Below are positions 51,750-62,245 of a stretch of 64,000 nucleotides of DNA, piece after piece. Position numbers and translations under genes: made by a program. The stretch's first letter is position 1. Every line of letters starts with the position of its first letter. Origin of the DNA: Burkholderiales bacterium (GTDB lineage Bacteria > Pseudomonadota > Gammaproteobacteria > Burkholderiales > Thiobacteraceae); the NCBI GenBank assembly GCA_023511995.1, contig JAIMAL010000007.1:1-64000 (forward strand). The letters run 5' to 3'. Below the pieces are notes generated by a model. The model did not search any database, had not been told where the DNA came from, and worked only from the letters and a program-made list of their open reading frames with translations.

Positions 51750-54695
51750 ATGAAACCTAAACAGACTCTGAAGCGTTGGCTGATTGCGGGTGCGCTTTTT
51801 GCCATGCCCTGGGCCTCTTTTGCTGCGGGGCTGGGCAACATCACCGTGATTTCGGCTCTGGGCCAGCCCCTGCGCGCCGAGATCGACCTCATTGCCGTGC
51901 CCAAGGACGAGGTGGACCTCCTCGTGCCCCGGATCGCGCCGGCGGAAGAATACCGCCGCGCGGGTCTGGAGCGGCCGGAGGGGGCGGGGGCGTTGCGGCT
52001 CGCGGTGGAGAAGCGCCCCAACGGCCAGCCCTACCTCAAGGTCACCTCGACGCAACCCATCAACGAGCCCTTCCTGCAGCTCCTCATCCAGTTGGACTGG
52101 CCCGGCGGCCGCATTTTCCGCGGCTACACCGTTCTCCTCGACCCGCCGGGTCTGCAGGAGCGTCCCGCTGTGGCCACGGTGACGCCACCCATCCCGGCCG
52201 CGGCACCCGTGGCGCGTGAGGCGGCTGCTGCCCCGGTGGCTGCGCCCAAGCCCGAGCCTGCCGCCGTGGCGGAAAAGCCTTCCCGCAGGAAGGCCGCGGC
52301 GCGGGCGCCGGAGCCGAAACCCGCGCCAGCCAAACCCGAAGTCCTGGTCAAGGCCGTGCCCCCCGCGCCCTTGACACCCGCAGAGCAGACCTTCCCCCAC
52401 TTCGAGGGTGAGCGGGAAGTCACACCTTCCGCCACGCCGGCACCGGCGGCGGTGGCGCCCGTGGCGGAGCAGAAGACCTACCGGGTCAAGCCGGGGGACA
52501 CCCTGGCGAAAATCGCCCAAAGCGTGAAGCCGGAGGGGGTGAGCCTGGAGCAGATGCTGGTTGCCCTCTTCGAGGCGAACCGCCAGGCCTTCGAGGGCAA
52601 CAACATGAATCGCCTGCGCAGCGGCCAGATCCTGCGCGTGCCCGCGGCGGAGGAGGCGACCGCCGTCAGCCGCACTGAGGCGGCACGCCAGGTCAAGGCC
52701 CACGCCGCCGATTGGAATGCCTACCGGCAGAAGCTGGCGGCCGCGGCGGTGAGCCAGCCGGCGGAGTCCGGCCAGGAGGCAAGCGGCAGGATCACCACCA
52801 AGGTGGAGGAAAAGGCGCCCGAGGCCAAGGAGCCCAAGGACGTGCTCAAACTGTCCCAAGGTGAAGTCCCGCCCGGCAAGGGTGCGGTAGGCGCCAAGGG
52901 ATCGGCGGAGGGCAAGGCGCTGCAGGACAAGCTCAATGCGGCGCTGGAAGAAGCCGCGGCAAAGGAAAAGGCCCTCAAGGAGGCCAACTCCCGCATTGCC
53001 GAGCTGGAGAAGAACATCCAGGACATGAAACGCCTGCTGGAAGCCCAGAACCAGCAACTCGCCGAACTGCAGAAGCTCGCCGCCGCCTCCAAGGCGCAGG
53101 CTGCGGCGCCGGTGAAGGCCCCCGAGCTGAAGGCACCTGAAATGAAGCCCGCGGAAGAGGCGGCCAAGCCCCAGGAGGCGGCCAAGGCGCCCGAGCCGAA
53201 GCCCCTGGAGGCGCCCAAGGCTGCCGAGGAAAAACCCGCGGAAAAAGCGGCGCAGGCCCCGGCGGCGAAGCCCGCTGCCCCGCCCAAACCTGCGCCGGCG
53301 AAGAAACCGGTGGTGGAGCCGGTGCCCGAGCCTTCCTTCATGGAAGAGCTGCTGGGCAATCCCGTCTATGTCGCCGGCGGCGGCGCGGTCCTCATCGGTG
53401 GGCTGCTTGCCGCCCTGTGGGCCGTGGGCCGGCGGCGCAAAAAAGCGCTGGCAAGCTTCGAAGACTCCATCATGACGGGGGGCGACCTCAAGGCCAACAC
53501 CGTCTTCGGCAACACGGGTGGGGGTCAGATCGACACCGGCGATACCTCCTTCCTCACCGACTTCAGCCAGGGTGGCATGGGGGCCATCGACACCCACGAC
53601 GTGGATCCCATTGCCGAAGCCGAGGTGTACATGGCCTACGGCCGGGATGCGCAGGCGGAGGAAATCCTCAAGGAAGCCCTCAACAAGGACCCCAACCGCC
53701 ATGATGTCCAGCTCAAACTGCTGGAGATTTACGCCGGTCGCAGGAACAAGGAAGCCTTCGAGACCGTCGCCACCGAGCTCTATGCCGCGACCGGCGGGCA
53801 GGGTCCCATCTGGGAGAAGGCCGCGGAGCTGGGACGGGGGCTCGACCCGGACAATCCCCTCTACGCCGGTGGTGGCGCCTCCGCCGCGCCGGTCGCTGCC
53901 GGGGCTGCCGCCGCGGCGGGGGCTGCCGCGGGAGCAGCGGCAGCCGCTGCCAGGACGCCCAGCGTGGACGTCACCCTGGACCTTGAGGACGAAAGCGGCG
54001 TGCCCCTGGACCAGGCGACGGTCCCCAGTGGCCTGGATACCGAAGTGCCGCTGGAATTCGATCTCGACACCATTGCGCCGGCCGCTCCCGCTCTCCAAGA
54101 GGCGGCCGGGGAAGGGGAAAAGCCCGAGGCGGCTGCGGCAGCGGAAGGCACCCTGGAGTTCGACCTTAACACCATCATCCCCAAGGCGGTGGAGAAACAG
54201 GAAGGCGCCAGCACCACCGAAGCCCCCCTCTCCCTGGAGCTCCCCGAACTTTCTCTGGTGACGGAGAGCCAGCCGCAGCCCGGTGAAGGGGAGCCGGCGA
54301 AGCCCGCCGGGACCACCGAGGGGCTGGATTTCCACTTCGAGATCGAGACCCCCAGCGAACCCACTCCCGCTGCCGCGCCCCCGGTGGCGGAGTCAGCCGA
54401 AGCCCTCATGCCGGAGCTGGATCTCTCCGGCATCGAATTGGAGATGCCGGGGGAGATGACCCGGGAGCTTGCCGCGGCGCCCGAAGGGCCCGCCACCGTC
54501 CCGCTGGAGGAGGCGCCCACCGTGGCCGGCCAGCCCGATGCCTGGGAGGAAGCCTCCACCAAGCTCGACCTCGCCCGCGCCTACCTGGAAATGGGCGACA
54601 AGGAAGGGGCCCGGGAAATCCTGGAGGAAGTGGTGCAGGAAGGCGGCCCCGAACAGCAGGCTGACGCCAGGAAACTTCTCGCCACTTTGGCGTAA
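51750..54695 (+). CDS. fimV: FimV/HubP family polar landmark protein
   Basis: 981 residues. Signal peptide, then a conserved periplasmic N-terminal domain (GLGNITVISALGQPLRAEID), an Ala/Pro/Lys-rich linker, a LysM-type peptidoglycan-binding motif near residue 243 (YRVKPGDTLAKIAQ), a coiled coil near 400-460, one membrane helix near 540 (VYVAGGGAVLIGGLLAALWA), and a long acidic cytoplasmic part. It has a TPR-like segment (EAEVYMAYGRDAQAEEILKE) and the C-terminal FimV motif (LDLARAYLEMGDKEGAREI). Organises type IV pili and polar proteins in other bacteria. Confidence 0.93.
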   Translation: MKPKQTLKRWLIAGALFAMPWASFAAGLGNITVISALGQPLRAEIDLIAVPKDEVDLLVPRIAPAEEYRRAGLERPEGAGALRLAVEKRPNGQPYLKVTSTQPINEPFLQLLIQLDWPGGRIFRGYTVLLDPPGLQERPAVATVTPPIPAAAPVAREAAAAPVAAPKPEPAAVAEKPSRRKAAARAPEPKPAPAKPEVLVKAVPPAPLTPAEQTFPHFEGEREVTPSATPAPAAVAPVAEQKTYRVKPGDTLAKIAQSVKPEGVSLEQMLVALFEANRQAFEGNNMNRLRSGQILRVPAAEEATAVSRTEAARQVKAHAADWNAYRQKLAAAAVSQPAESGQEASGRITTKVEEKAPEAKEPKDVLKLSQGEVPPGKGAVGAKGSAEGKALQDKLNAALEEAAAKEKALKEANSRIAELEKNIQDMKRLLEAQNQQLAELQKLAAASKAQAAAPVKAPELKAPEMKPAEEAAKPQEAAKAPEPKPLEAPKAAEEKPAEKAAQAPAAKPAAPPKPAPAKKPVVEPVPEPSFMEELLGNPVYVAGGGAVLIGGLLAALWAVGRRRKKALASFEDSIMTGGDLKANTVFGNTGGGQIDTGDTSFLTDFSQGGMGAIDTHDVDPIAEAEVYMAYGRDAQAEEILKEALNKDPNRHDVQLKLLEIYAGRRNKEAFETVATELYAATGGQGPIWEKAAELGRGLDPDNPLYAGGGASAAPVAAGAAAAAGAAAGAAAAAARTPSVDVTLDLEDESGVPLDQATVPSGLDTEVPLEFDLDTIAPAAPALQEAAGEGEKPEAAAAAEGTLEFDLNTIIPKAVEKQEGASTTEAPLSLELPELSLVTESQPQPGEGEPAKPAGTTEGLDFHFEIETPSEPTPAAAPPVAESAEALMPELDLSGIELEMPGEMTRELAAAPEGPATVPLEEAPTVAGQPDAWEEASTKLDLARAYLEMGDKEGAREILEEVVQEGGPEQQADARKLLATLA

Positions 54696-54710
54696 ACTCC
54701 TCATCTCTCA

Positions 54711-54745
54711 CCCCCCGGGGAAGCCAGCGGCTTCCCCGAGGGGGG
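54711..54745 (+). terminator. Strong GC-rich hairpin after fimV
   Basis: A stem of about 14 bp (CCCCCGGGGAAGCC with GGCTTCCCC-GA-GGGGG) around a 3-nt loop begins 15 nt after the fimV stop. No T-run follows, so it may protect the 3' end or end transcription through Rho. Confidence 0.5.
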
Positions 54746-54778
54746 CCGTTGGGCCCCTCCGGGCCGTTGGTTGAGTCC

Positions 54779-55390
54779 GTGTTGAATCCCGCCACCCTCT
54801 TGGGACTTTGGCTTGCCTTCATCATCGCCCTGCCGGTGATGGGGCCGCCTGCCCTGCTGCTGGCTACCCTCATGGGCGCGGTGGCGCTTTTTCGCGCCGC
54901 AGTGCGTCGCCGCTTCCTCCACCTGCTGCGCCGTACCCGGCTGCTCCTCCTCCTTTTGCTCCTCGCCCATGCCTGGACCACCCCCGGCGAGCCCCTCGGC
55001 CCCCATCTGCCCAGCGGGGAGGGGCTCTACAGCGGCTTCCTCTATGCCCTTCGTTTGCTCCTCATGCTGATAAGCCTCGCCTGGCTGCTTGACCGGCTCA
55101 GCCAGGCGGAGCTGCTAGGCGGGCTTTATCTCCTCCTGCGGCCCTTGGGCCGCCTTGGGCTTCCCGTGGAGCGTTTCGTGGTGCGGCTTGCCCTGGTGCT
55201 GGGCGATGGCAGCCCCCGTGCCGTCCCCCTGAAGCCGCAAACCCTGCTGGGAGAGCTAAAGCAGCCGGCCCCGGCAGGGGCCGGCGAGGTGGTCGTCGAT
55301 CTGCCCCCCTTCGGCTGGCGGGATGGGGTGGCGGGGATGGCGGCCGGGCTCCTTTTGCTGCTGATCCTGGCGGCGCAGGCGCATCCATGA
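54779..55390 (+). CDS. CbiQ-like membrane protein (ECF T-component type)
   Basis: About 203 residues, five or six hydrophobic helices. The segment RLLLMLISLAWLLDRL then LGGLYLLLRPLGRLGLPVE resembles the CbiQ/EcfT family, and the C-terminus is one more helix. No ECF ATPase or S-component is nearby, so a transport role is uncertain. I start at GTG 54779; TTG 54767 or 54749 are possible. It overlaps truA by 4 bp. Confidence 0.65.
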   Translation: MLNPATLLGLWLAFIIALPVMGPPALLLATLMGAVALFRAAVRRRFLHLLRRTRLLLLLLLLAHAWTTPGEPLGPHLPSGEGLYSGFLYALRLLLMLISLAWLLDRLSQAELLGGLYLLLRPLGRLGLPVERFVVRLALVLGDGSPRAVPLKPQTLLGELKQPAPAGAGEVVVDLPPFGWRDGVAGMAAGLLLLLILAAQAHP

Positions 55391-56187
55391 CGGCCAGCCC
55401 GCAGCGCATCGCCATCGGCGTGGAATACGATGGCAGCCGCTTCTGCGGCTGGCAGACCCAGCCCACCGGCTGCGCCGTGCAGGATGTGCTGGCGGAGGCC
55501 GTGGGGCGCATCGCAGGCCATCCGGTGCGGCTGGTGGCGGCGGGTCGGACCGATAGCGGGGTGCATGCGGTGGCCCAGGTGGTGCATTTCGACACCCACG
55601 CCCTGCGGCCGGCCACCGCCTGGGTGCGGGGCGTGAACGCGCTCCTGCCCCCCAGTGTGAGTGTGCTGTGGGCAAGCCCGGTGGATGGCCGCTTCCACGC
55701 CCGCTTTTCCGCGCGTGCCCGGCGTTACCGTTATCTGCTCCTCAACCGGCCGACCCGGCCCGGTTTGCTGGCCGGCCGCGTCGGCTGGTGCCATGCACCG
55801 CTGGATGTGGAGGCCATGCGTAGCGGGGCGGCGCTCCTTGTGGGGGAGCACGATTTCAGCGCCTTCCGTGCCGCCGAATGCCAGGCGAAAAGCCCGGTGC
55901 GCCACCTCATGCGGCTGGAGGTCACGCGGCAGGGAGAATTGGTGGTCCTGGACTTCGTCGCCAATGCTTTCCTGCACCACATGGTGCGCAACATCGTCGG
56001 TTGTCTGGTTTACGTGGGCAGGGGAAAATATCCCCCCGGCTGGATCGCGGAGCTTTTGGCCGGGCGCGACCGCACCCATGCCGCGCCCACCTACGCCGCC
56101 GATGGCCTCTATTTCACCGGCGCCGATTACGGGCCGGAGTGGGGCCTGCCGCCAAGCCCTGAACCTGCGCTGCCCCTGCCCGGCTGA
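55387..56187 (+). CDS. truA: tRNA pseudouridine synthase TruA
   Basis: Forms pseudouridine at positions 38-40 of tRNAs. 266 residues. [13 protein letters not shown] at the start and catalytic Asp in [15 protein letters not shown], with [20 protein letters not shown], are typical. ATG 55387 overlaps the previous stop. Confidence 0.97.
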   Translation: MTASPQRIAIGVEYDGSRFCGWQTQPTGCAVQDVLAEAVGRIAGHPVRLVAAGRTDSGVHAVAQVVHFDTHALRPATAWVRGVNALLPPSVSVLWASPVDGRFHARFSARARRYRYLLLNRPTRPGLLAGRVGWCHAPLDVEAMRSGAALLVGEHDFSAFRAAECQAKSPVRHLMRLEVTRQGELVVLDFVANAFLHHMVRNIVGCLVYVGRGKYPPGWIAELLAGRDRTHAAPTYAADGLYFTGADYGPEWGLPPSPEPALPLPG

Positions 56188-56194
56188 GAGCCCG

Positions 56195-56818
56195 ATGCCC
56201 GTACGCGTCAAAATCTGCGGCGTAACCCGCGTCGAGGATGCCTTGGCGGCCGCCCACGCCGGCGCCGACGCCATCGGCCTCGTCTTCTATGAAAAAAGCC
56301 CGCGTCACGTGAGCCTGGAGGCGGCGCGGGCCATTCTTGCCCGCCTTCCCCCCTTTGTCACCAGTGTGGGGCTGTTCGTCGATGCCGCCCCGGAAGCGGT
56401 GCGGGCCGTGCTGGCCGCGCTGCCCCTCGATCTTTTGCAATTCCATGGCGAAGAGCCGCCGGAGTACTGCCGCGCCTTCGGCCGGCCCTACATCAAGGCG
56501 GTGCGGGTGCGGCCGGGGGTCGATCTGGTAGAATGGGCGGCCCGCTTCGCCGACAGCCGGGGGCTTCTGCTGGATGCCTACGTCGAGGGCACCCCGGGGG
56601 GGACCGGGCGCGTTTTCGACTGGTCCCTGATCCCCCGGGATCTGCCCCTGCCCATCGTGCTTTCCGGGGGACTTGCCGCCGACAACGTGGAGGAGGCTAT
56701 CCGCCGCGTGCGGCCCTGGGCGGTGGATGTATCGAGCGGCGTGGAGGCGGCGAAGGGAATCAAGGACGCGGCCAGGATCGCTGCGTTCATGCGAGGAGTG
56801 CGCAATGCAGATGTATGA
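56195..56818 (+). CDS. trpF: Phosphoribosylanthranilate isomerase
   Basis: Tryptophan synthesis, third step. 207 residues, TIM barrel. [14 protein letters not shown] carries the catalytic Cys, [20 protein letters not shown] the catalytic Asp, and [14 protein letters not shown] and [15 protein letters not shown] bind phosphate. Its 3' end overlaps trpB by 14 bp. Confidence 0.97.
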   Translation: MPVRVKICGVTRVEDALAAAHAGADAIGLVFYEKSPRHVSLEAARAILARLPPFVTSVGLFVDAAPEAVRAVLAALPLDLLQFHGEEPPEYCRAFGRPYIKAVRVRPGVDLVEWAARFADSRGLLLDAYVEGTPGGTGRVFDWSLIPRDLPLPIVLSGGLAADNVEEAIRRVRPWAVDVSSGVEAAKGIKDAARIAAFMRGVRNADV

Positions 56819-58004
56819 CCTGCCGGACGAACGGGGTCATTTCGGGCCTTACGGTGGCATTTTCGTCGCCGAGACCTTGATGGAGGCGCTGCAGGAGCTC
56901 AAGGAGGCCTACGAGCGCTACCGTTTCGACCCCGACTTCCAAGCCGAATTCACCCGCGATCTCAAGCACTACGTGGGCCGGGCCACGCCCATCTACTACG
57001 CCCAGCGCCTGAGCGATCACCTGGGTGGCGCGCGCATTTTCCTCAAGCGGGAAGACCTCAACCACACCGGAGCGCACAAGATCAACAACACCGTCGGCCA
57101 GGCGCTGCTCGCCAAGCGTATGGGCAAGCGGCGGGTGATCGCCGAGACCGGCGCCGGCCAGCACGGCGTGGCTACCGCCACGGTGGCGGCGCGAATGGGG
57201 ATGGAATGTGTGGTGTACATGGGGGCGGAGGACGTCAAGCGGCAGGCGCCCAACGTGTTTCGTATGAAAATGCTGGGTGCCACGGTGGTGCCGGTGGAAT
57301 CCGGTTCCCGCACCCTGAAGGATGCCCTCAACGAGGCCATGCGGGATTGGGTGACCCATGTGGATACCACCTTCTACATCATCGGCACCGTGGCCGGGCC
57401 CCATCCCTATCCCATGATGGTACGGGACTTCCAGGCGGTGATCGGCCATGAGGCCCATGCCCAGATGCAGGCGCTCATCGGCCGCCAGCCGGACGCGGTG
57501 ATTGCCTGCGTGGGCGGCGGCTCCAATGCCATGGGCATTTTCTACCGCTACATTGCCGAAGAAAACGTGCGCCTCATCGGTGTGGAGGCCGGTGGCCTGG
57601 GTCTCGACACCGGCCGCCACGCGGCGCCCCTTTCCGCGGGCCGGCCGGGGGTACTCCATGGCAACCGCACCTATCTCATGCAGGATGCCAATGGGCAGAT
57701 CATGGAAACCCATTCCATTTCGGCGGGGCTCGACTACCCCGGCGTGGGGCCGGAACATGCCTGGCTCAAGGACAGCGGCCGCGCCGAATACGTCACCGTC
57801 ACCGATCAGGAGGCGCTTGCCGCCTTCCACGACCTCTGCCGTTTCGAAGGCATCATCCCGGCCCTGGAATCCAGCCACGCCCTGGCCCATGCCATGAAAA
57901 TCGCGCCCACCATGGACCGCGACGCGGTGCTGCTCGTCAATCTCTCCGGCCGCGGCGACAAGGACCTCAATACCGTCGCCGCCCTCTCCGGTATCAGCCT
58001 TTGA
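56805..58004 (+). CDS. trpB: Tryptophan synthase beta chain
   Basis: PLP enzyme that joins indole and serine. 399 residues. The PLP lysine is in [10 protein letters not shown] (about residue 92), phosphate-binding GGGSNAMG, and [11 protein letters not shown] near the end. ATG 56805 has GAGGAG 7 nt upstream. Confidence 0.98.
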   Translation: MQMYDLPDERGHFGPYGGIFVAETLMEALQELKEAYERYRFDPDFQAEFTRDLKHYVGRATPIYYAQRLSDHLGGARIFLKREDLNHTGAHKINNTVGQALLAKRMGKRRVIAETGAGQHGVATATVAARMGMECVVYMGAEDVKRQAPNVFRMKMLGATVVPVESGSRTLKDALNEAMRDWVTHVDTTFYIIGTVAGPHPYPMMVRDFQAVIGHEAHAQMQALIGRQPDAVIACVGGGSNAMGIFYRYIAEENVRLIGVEAGGLGLDTGRHAAPLSAGRPGVLHGNRTYLMQDANGQIMETHSISAGLDYPGVGPEHAWLKDSGRAEYVTVTDQEALAAFHDLCRFEGIIPALESSHALAHAMKIAPTMDRDAVLLVNLSGRGDKDLNTVAALSGISL

Positions 58005-58018
58005 GTCGCGGAGCCGCC

Positions 58019-58834
58019 ATGTCCCGCATCGCCAGAACCTTCGCCTTGCTGCAGCAGCAGGAGCGCAAGGCGCTCATTCCCTTTATCACCGCCGGGGACC
58101 CCGATCCGGCCGCGACCCCGGCCCTCATGCACACGCTGGTGCGTGCCGGGGCGGATATCGTCGAGCTGGGCGTGCCCTTCTCCGATCCCATGGCGGACGG
58201 ACCCATCATCCAGCGTTCGAGTGAACGGGCGCTCGCCCACGGCACGAGCCTCACACAGGTGCTGGAGCTTATCGCCGACTTCCGCCGCACGGACCCCGAC
58301 ACACCGGTGGTGCTGATGGGTTATGCCAATCCCATCGAGGCCATGGGGCATGCGCGGTTCGTGCGCCGGGCGCAGGAAGCGGGCGTGGATGGTGTGCTCA
58401 CCGTGGATTATCCGCCGGAGGAGGCCGCCGGGTTCGCCGCGCTGCTCACCGACGCCGGCATCGATCCCATCTTCCTCCTGTCACCCACCAGCCGCGAGGA
58501 GCGGGTGCAGGCGGTGGCGCAGCTTGCCCGCGGTTTCGTCTATTACGTTTCCCTCAAAGGGGTGACCGGGGCGACCCATCTCGATCTTGCCGAGGTGCGG
58601 CAGAAGGTGACGGCGCTAAGACGGGTGATTGATCTGCCCATCGGCGTCGGTTTCGGCATCCGCGACGGGGCCACGGCGCGGGCGGTCGCGGAGTTTGCCG
58701 ATGCCGTGGTGATCGGCAGCCGCATCGTGCAGGCGATGGAAGGCGTGCCCCGCGATGCCCTGGAGGATCGCGTGGCGCATCTTCTGCGGGAGATCCGCCA
58801 GGCGATGGATGCGCCGGCCACCGTTGGCGCCTGA
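58019..58834 (+). CDS. trpA: Tryptophan synthase alpha chain
   Basis: Cleaves indole-3-glycerol phosphate to indole and GAP. 271 residues. Catalytic Glu in [15 protein letters not shown], second acid in [12 protein letters not shown], and phosphate site in [16 protein letters not shown] 58019 preferred over TTG 58001. Confidence 0.98.
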   Translation: MSRIARTFALLQQQERKALIPFITAGDPDPAATPALMHTLVRAGADIVELGVPFSDPMADGPIIQRSSERALAHGTSLTQVLELIADFRRTDPDTPVVLMGYANPIEAMGHARFVRRAQEAGVDGVLTVDYPPEEAAGFAALLTDAGIDPIFLLSPTSREERVQAVAQLARGFVYYVSLKGVTGATHLDLAEVRQKVTALRRVIDLPIGVGFGIRDGATARAVAEFADAVVIGSRIVQAMEGVPRDALEDRVAHLLREIRQAMDAPATVGA

Positions 58835-58850
58835 CAGACGAGGAGAGGCC

Positions 58851-59720
58851 ATGAGCTGGTTTCAAAAACTGCTGCCGCCCAAGATCAAGCGCAAGGTGGA
58901 GGGCAACAACAAAAAGGCGGTGCCGGAGGGGCTGTGGAGCAAGTGTCCGTCCTGCGAAGCCGTGCTCTACCGCGCAGACCTGGAAAAGAATCTGCAGGTC
59001 TGTCCCAAATGCAATTTCCATCACCGGGTGGGTGCCCGCGACCGCCTCGACATGCTCCTCGACAAGGAGGGGCGCTACGAGATCGGCGCCGAGTGCCTGC
59101 CCCTCGATCCCCTGAAATTCAAGGACAGCAAACGTTACGCCGACCGCCTGAAGGAGGCCCAGCAGGAGACGGGGGAAACCGATGCCCTGGTGGTGATCGG
59201 CGGCAGCATCAAGTCGGTGCCGGTGGTGGCCGCCGCCTTCGAATTCCGTTTCATGGGGGGTTCCATGGGTTCGGTGGTGGGGGAGCGCTTTGTCCGCGCG
59301 GTGCATGTCTGCTGCGAACAACGTCTGCCCCTGGTGAGTTTTGCCGCGAGCGGCGGGGCACGCATGCAGGAAGGGCTGTTCTCCCTCATGCAGATGGCGA
59401 AGACCGCGGCGGCGCTCACTGAGCTTGCCAAGGAAAGGCTGCCGTTCATTTCCGTGCTCACCGATCCCACCATGGGCGGGGTTTCGGCGAGTTTCGCCAT
59501 GCTGGGCGATGTGATCATCGCCGAGCCGGGCGCCCTCATCGGCTTCGCCGGGCCGCGGGTGATCGAGCAGACGGTGCGGCAAACCCTGCCGGCGGGCTTC
59601 CAGCGCGCCGAGTTCCTCCTCGAACACGGCGGCATCGATCTCATCGTCGATCGGCGCCAGATGCGTGACCGGCTGGCCAATCTCCTCACCCTGCTCATGC
59701 GTCTGCCCACCACCGCCTGA
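58851..59720 (+). CDS. accD: Acetyl-CoA carboxylase carboxyltransferase subunit beta
   Basis: Fatty-acid synthesis, with AccA. 289 residues. Zinc ribbon with Cys32, Cys35, Cys51 and Cys54, then [30 protein letters not shown] and the [16 protein letters not shown] crotonase core. AGGAGAGG precedes ATG 58851. Confidence 0.98.
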   Translation: MSWFQKLLPPKIKRKVEGNNKKAVPEGLWSKCPSCEAVLYRADLEKNLQVCPKCNFHHRVGARDRLDMLLDKEGRYEIGAECLPLDPLKFKDSKRYADRLKEAQQETGETDALVVIGGSIKSVPVVAAAFEFRFMGGSMGSVVGERFVRAVHVCCEQRLPLVSFAASGGARMQEGLFSLMQMAKTAAALTELAKERLPFISVLTDPTMGGVSASFAMLGDVIIAEPGALIGFAGPRVIEQTVRQTLPAGFQRAEFLLEHGGIDLIVDRRQMRDRLANLLTLLMRLPTTA

Positions 59721-59727
59721 GGTTTGC

Positions 59728-61020
59728 GTGTCGCGCCGCGAGTGCTTCCTGCCGGCGAGCCTCGCGGAGTGGCTCGCCTATCTCGAAGGGCTGCATCCTG
59801 CCGCCATCGAGCTGGGGCTCGAACGGGTGGAAGCGGTGCGCGCCCGGCTGAAGCTTGTCCCCCGCTTCCCCATCTTCACGGTGGGGGGCACCAATGGCAA
59901 GGGCTCCACCTGCGCCTTTCTCGAGGCCATGCTGCGCGCCGCAGGCTTGCGGGTAGGTTGTTACACCTCGCCGCATCTGCTCGCTTACAACGAAAGGGTG
60001 CGCATCGGCGGCGTGCCGGTGCGGGATGACGACCTCTGCCGCGCCTTTGCCGCCGTGGAAGCGGCACGGGGCGCGATCTCCCTCACTTATTTCGAGTTCG
60101 GCACCCTGGCCGCCATGTGGCTCTTCATCGAGGCGGGAGTCGAGGTGGCGGTGCTGGAGGTGGGCATGGGGGGGCGACTCGATGCGGTGAACGTCTTCGA
60201 TCCCGACATTGCCGTGGTCACCACCGTGGACCTGGACCACATGGCTTACCTGGGTCCGGACCGGGAGGCCATCGGCCGCGAAAAGGCGGGCATCTACCGC
60301 GCCGGCCGTTTCGCCCTCTGCGCCGACCACGCCCCACCCGAAAGCCTCCTGCGCCATGCCTTAGCAATCGGCGCGCGTCTGCGGCGCATCGACCACGAAT
60401 TCGGCTGGGAGGAGAAGGGCGGGGGCTTAACTTTCTGGCACCAGGGGGAAGGGGGGCGGCTTGTCCTCGACGATCTGCCGCCGCCGGCACTTGCGGGCAT
60501 GCATCAACGGGACAATGCCGCCGCCGCCATCGAAGCCCTGATCCTGGCTTCACCCCGGCTGTGGGTGCCCCCGCAGGCCATCCGCGAGGGCTTGCGCGGC
60601 GTGCAACTGGCGGGACGCTTCCAGGTCCTGCCCGGGCGGCCGCGTCGGATTCTCGATGTGGCCCACAACCCCCACGGGGCGCGGGCGCTGGCGGCGAGTC
60701 TGGCCGCGGATGCCGGAAGCACCCGGACGCTGGCGGTTTGCGCCATGCTGGCCGACAAGGACATGGCGGGGGTGGTGCGGGCCCTGGCGGACAGCGTCGA
60801 TGCCTGGTACGTCGCCAGCCTGCCCCCGCCACGCGGCGCGAGCGGCGCCGAGCTGGCGGAAGTGGTGCGGGAGGTGGTGCCCGGCGTGCCCTGTCTGGCC
60901 TTCGGCCACGTGGCCGAGGCCTATGAGGCGGCCTGTGTGGCCGCCGGGCAAGATGATAGAATTTTGATTTTCGGATCGTTTTACACCGTCGCCGCGCTCC
61001 TTGCCCATTTGCGTGGGTGA
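59728..61020 (+). CDS. folC: Dihydrofolate/folylpolyglutamate synthase
   Basis: Adds glutate to dihydropteroate and folates. 430 residues, Mur-ligase fold with P-loop GGTNGKGSTCAFLEAM near residue 52, VGCYTSPHLLAYNERV, and VLEVGMGGRLDAVN. It starts at GTG 59728, just after accD. Confidence 0.96.
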   Translation: MSRRECFLPASLAEWLAYLEGLHPAAIELGLERVEAVRARLKLVPRFPIFTVGGTNGKGSTCAFLEAMLRAAGLRVGCYTSPHLLAYNERVRIGGVPVRDDDLCRAFAAVEAARGAISLTYFEFGTLAAMWLFIEAGVEVAVLEVGMGGRLDAVNVFDPDIAVVTTVDLDHMAYLGPDREAIGREKAGIYRAGRFALCADHAPPESLLRHALAIGARLRRIDHEFGWEEKGGGLTFWHQGEGGRLVLDDLPPPALAGMHQRDNAAAAIEALILASPRLWVPPQAIREGLRGVQLAGRFQVLPGRPRRILDVAHNPHGARALAASLAADAGSTRTLAVCAMLADKDMAGVVRALADSVDAWYVASLPPPRGASGAELAEVVREVVPGVPCLAFGHVAEAYEAACVAAGQDDRILIFGSFYTVAALLAHLRG

Positions 61021-61041
61021 CGCAGGAACCAGGACCTTCCC

Positions 61042-61707
61042 ATGGCCAACACGCCCAACATCACCGATGAGGAAATCCAGTTCCGCAAACGCGCCCGGCG
61101 CCGGCTGGTGGGCGCGGTAGTGCTGGTGCTCCTGGTGGTGGTCGTGGTGCCCTGGCTTTTGCCGGCGGACAAGCCACCGCAGGAAGCGCAGCCCATCGAC
61201 ATCCGCATCCCGGCGCAGGATGCCACGGGCTTCACGCCGAAAATACAGCCGGGTGGCGAGCCCCAGGCCCCCGCTGCCGCGAGCGCCGCGACACCGCAGC
61301 GCACCCCGGAGGAAAAAACTCAAACGGCAACCGGCCAGAACCCGGGGGCGGGGACAACGGAAACGCGGCTTGCCCACACCGGGCAGGATAAGCCCACGCC
61401 CCAGGATAAGCCCACGCCCCAGGAGAAGCCCACGCCCCAGGAGAAGCCTGCCGCCTCCCCGCCAGTCAAGGCCGGCGGCGAGCGCTTCTATGTGCAATTC
61501 GGCGCTTTCTCGGAGGCGAAAAACGCCGCCCAGCGGCAGGCGGAACTGAAAGCCAAAGGGATCGCCAGCTTCACCGAGGTGGTCAAGACCAGCGCGGGTG
61601 ACAAGATCCGGGTGCGCAGCGGCCCCTATGACAGCCGGGAGGCGGAGAAAATCCAGCTCAAGGCCAAGCCTCTGGAGAGCAAGCTGGTGCCGGTCAACGG
61701 CAGGTAA
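61042..61707 (+). CDS. SPOR-domain cell-division protein (DedD-like)
   Basis: 221 residues. One membrane helix (residues ~19-37), a Pro/Gln-rich periplasmic linker with a short tandem repeat, and a C-terminal SPOR domain (FYVQFGAFSEAKNAAQRQA to VPVNGR) that binds denuded peptidoglycan at the septum. The gene lies between folC and cvpA, a common order. Confidence 0.9.
   Translation: MANTPNITDEEIQFRKRARRRLVGAVVLVLLVVVVVPWLLPADKPPQEAQPIDIRIPAQDATGFTPKIQPGGEPQAPAAASAATPQRTPEEKTQTATGQNPGAGTTETRLAHTGQDKPTPQDKPTPQEKPTPQEKPAASPPVKAGGERFYVQFGAFSEAKNAAQRQAELKAKGIASFTEVVKTSAGDKIRVRSGPYDSREAEKIQLKAKPLESKLVPVNGR
61384..61449 (+). repeat. 18-bp tandem repeat in the SPOR-protein linker
   Basis: Three complete 18-bp units (CAGGATAAGCCCACGCCC and near-identical copies) and a partial fourth, encoding PQDKPT/PQEKPT hexapeptides. 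Copy number could vary between strains. Confidence 0.85.
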
Positions 61708-61746
61708 GGGGTGCCTGGCGCCGGTGAGCGGGGTGGGGGCACGCAG

Positions 61747-62238
61747 ATGACGTTGTTCGATTACGCCGTGCTCATCGTCATCGGCGTGTCGGTGTTGTTG
61801 AGTGTGATGCGCGGCTTTCTGCGGGAAGTGCTGGCGCTCGCGTCATGGGTGCTGGCCTTCTGGATGGCGGGGCTCTATAGCGGGCAGGTGGCGCCTTTGT
61901 TGCCGGAGGCGATTCCAAGCCTGAGGCTACGCATGCTGGCGGGCTGGGTGGTGGTGTTTTTCGCCACGCTCCTGATCATGACCCTGCTTTCCATCACCAT
62001 CGGCCAGTTTCTCCGGCTGCTGGGGGTGGGGCCGCTGGACCGGCTGCTGGGTGCGGTGTTTGGCTTCGCGCGCGGGCTGGTGATCGTGGCGGCCTTCGTC
62101 ATGGTGGCGGGGCTCACTAATCTGCCGCGCCATCCGGAATGGCGCAATGCGAGCTTCAGCGCCCCCCTGGAAGCGCTGGTGGAGGCGCTGCGCCCCTGGC
62201 TGCCCGAGGCCATCGCCAGGGAAATCAGATACGAGTAG
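61747..62238 (+). CDS. cvpA: CvpA family membrane protein
   Basis: 163 residues, four membrane helices. [20 protein letters not shown] with [16 protein letters not shown] and [14 protein letters not shown] are family motifs. In E. coli it is needed for colicin V production and lies upstream of purF, as here. ATG 61747 chosen; an upstream in-frame start would add a Gly-rich stretch. Confidence 0.92.
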   Translation: MTLFDYAVLIVIGVSVLLSVMRGFLREVLALASWVLAFWMAGLYSGQVAPLLPEAIPSLRLRMLAGWVVVFFATLLIMTLLSITIGQFLRLLGVGPLDRLLGAVFGFARGLVIVAAFVMVAGLTNLPRHPEWRNASFSAPLEALVEALRPWLPEAIAREIRYE

Positions 62239-62245
62239 GCAAGCC

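Noticed and set aside
51648-54335. A 895-codon frame opposite fimV
   Set aside because: It is a shadow of the Ala/Pro/Glu-rich fimV; its Leu/Gly/Arg repeats mirror that composition.
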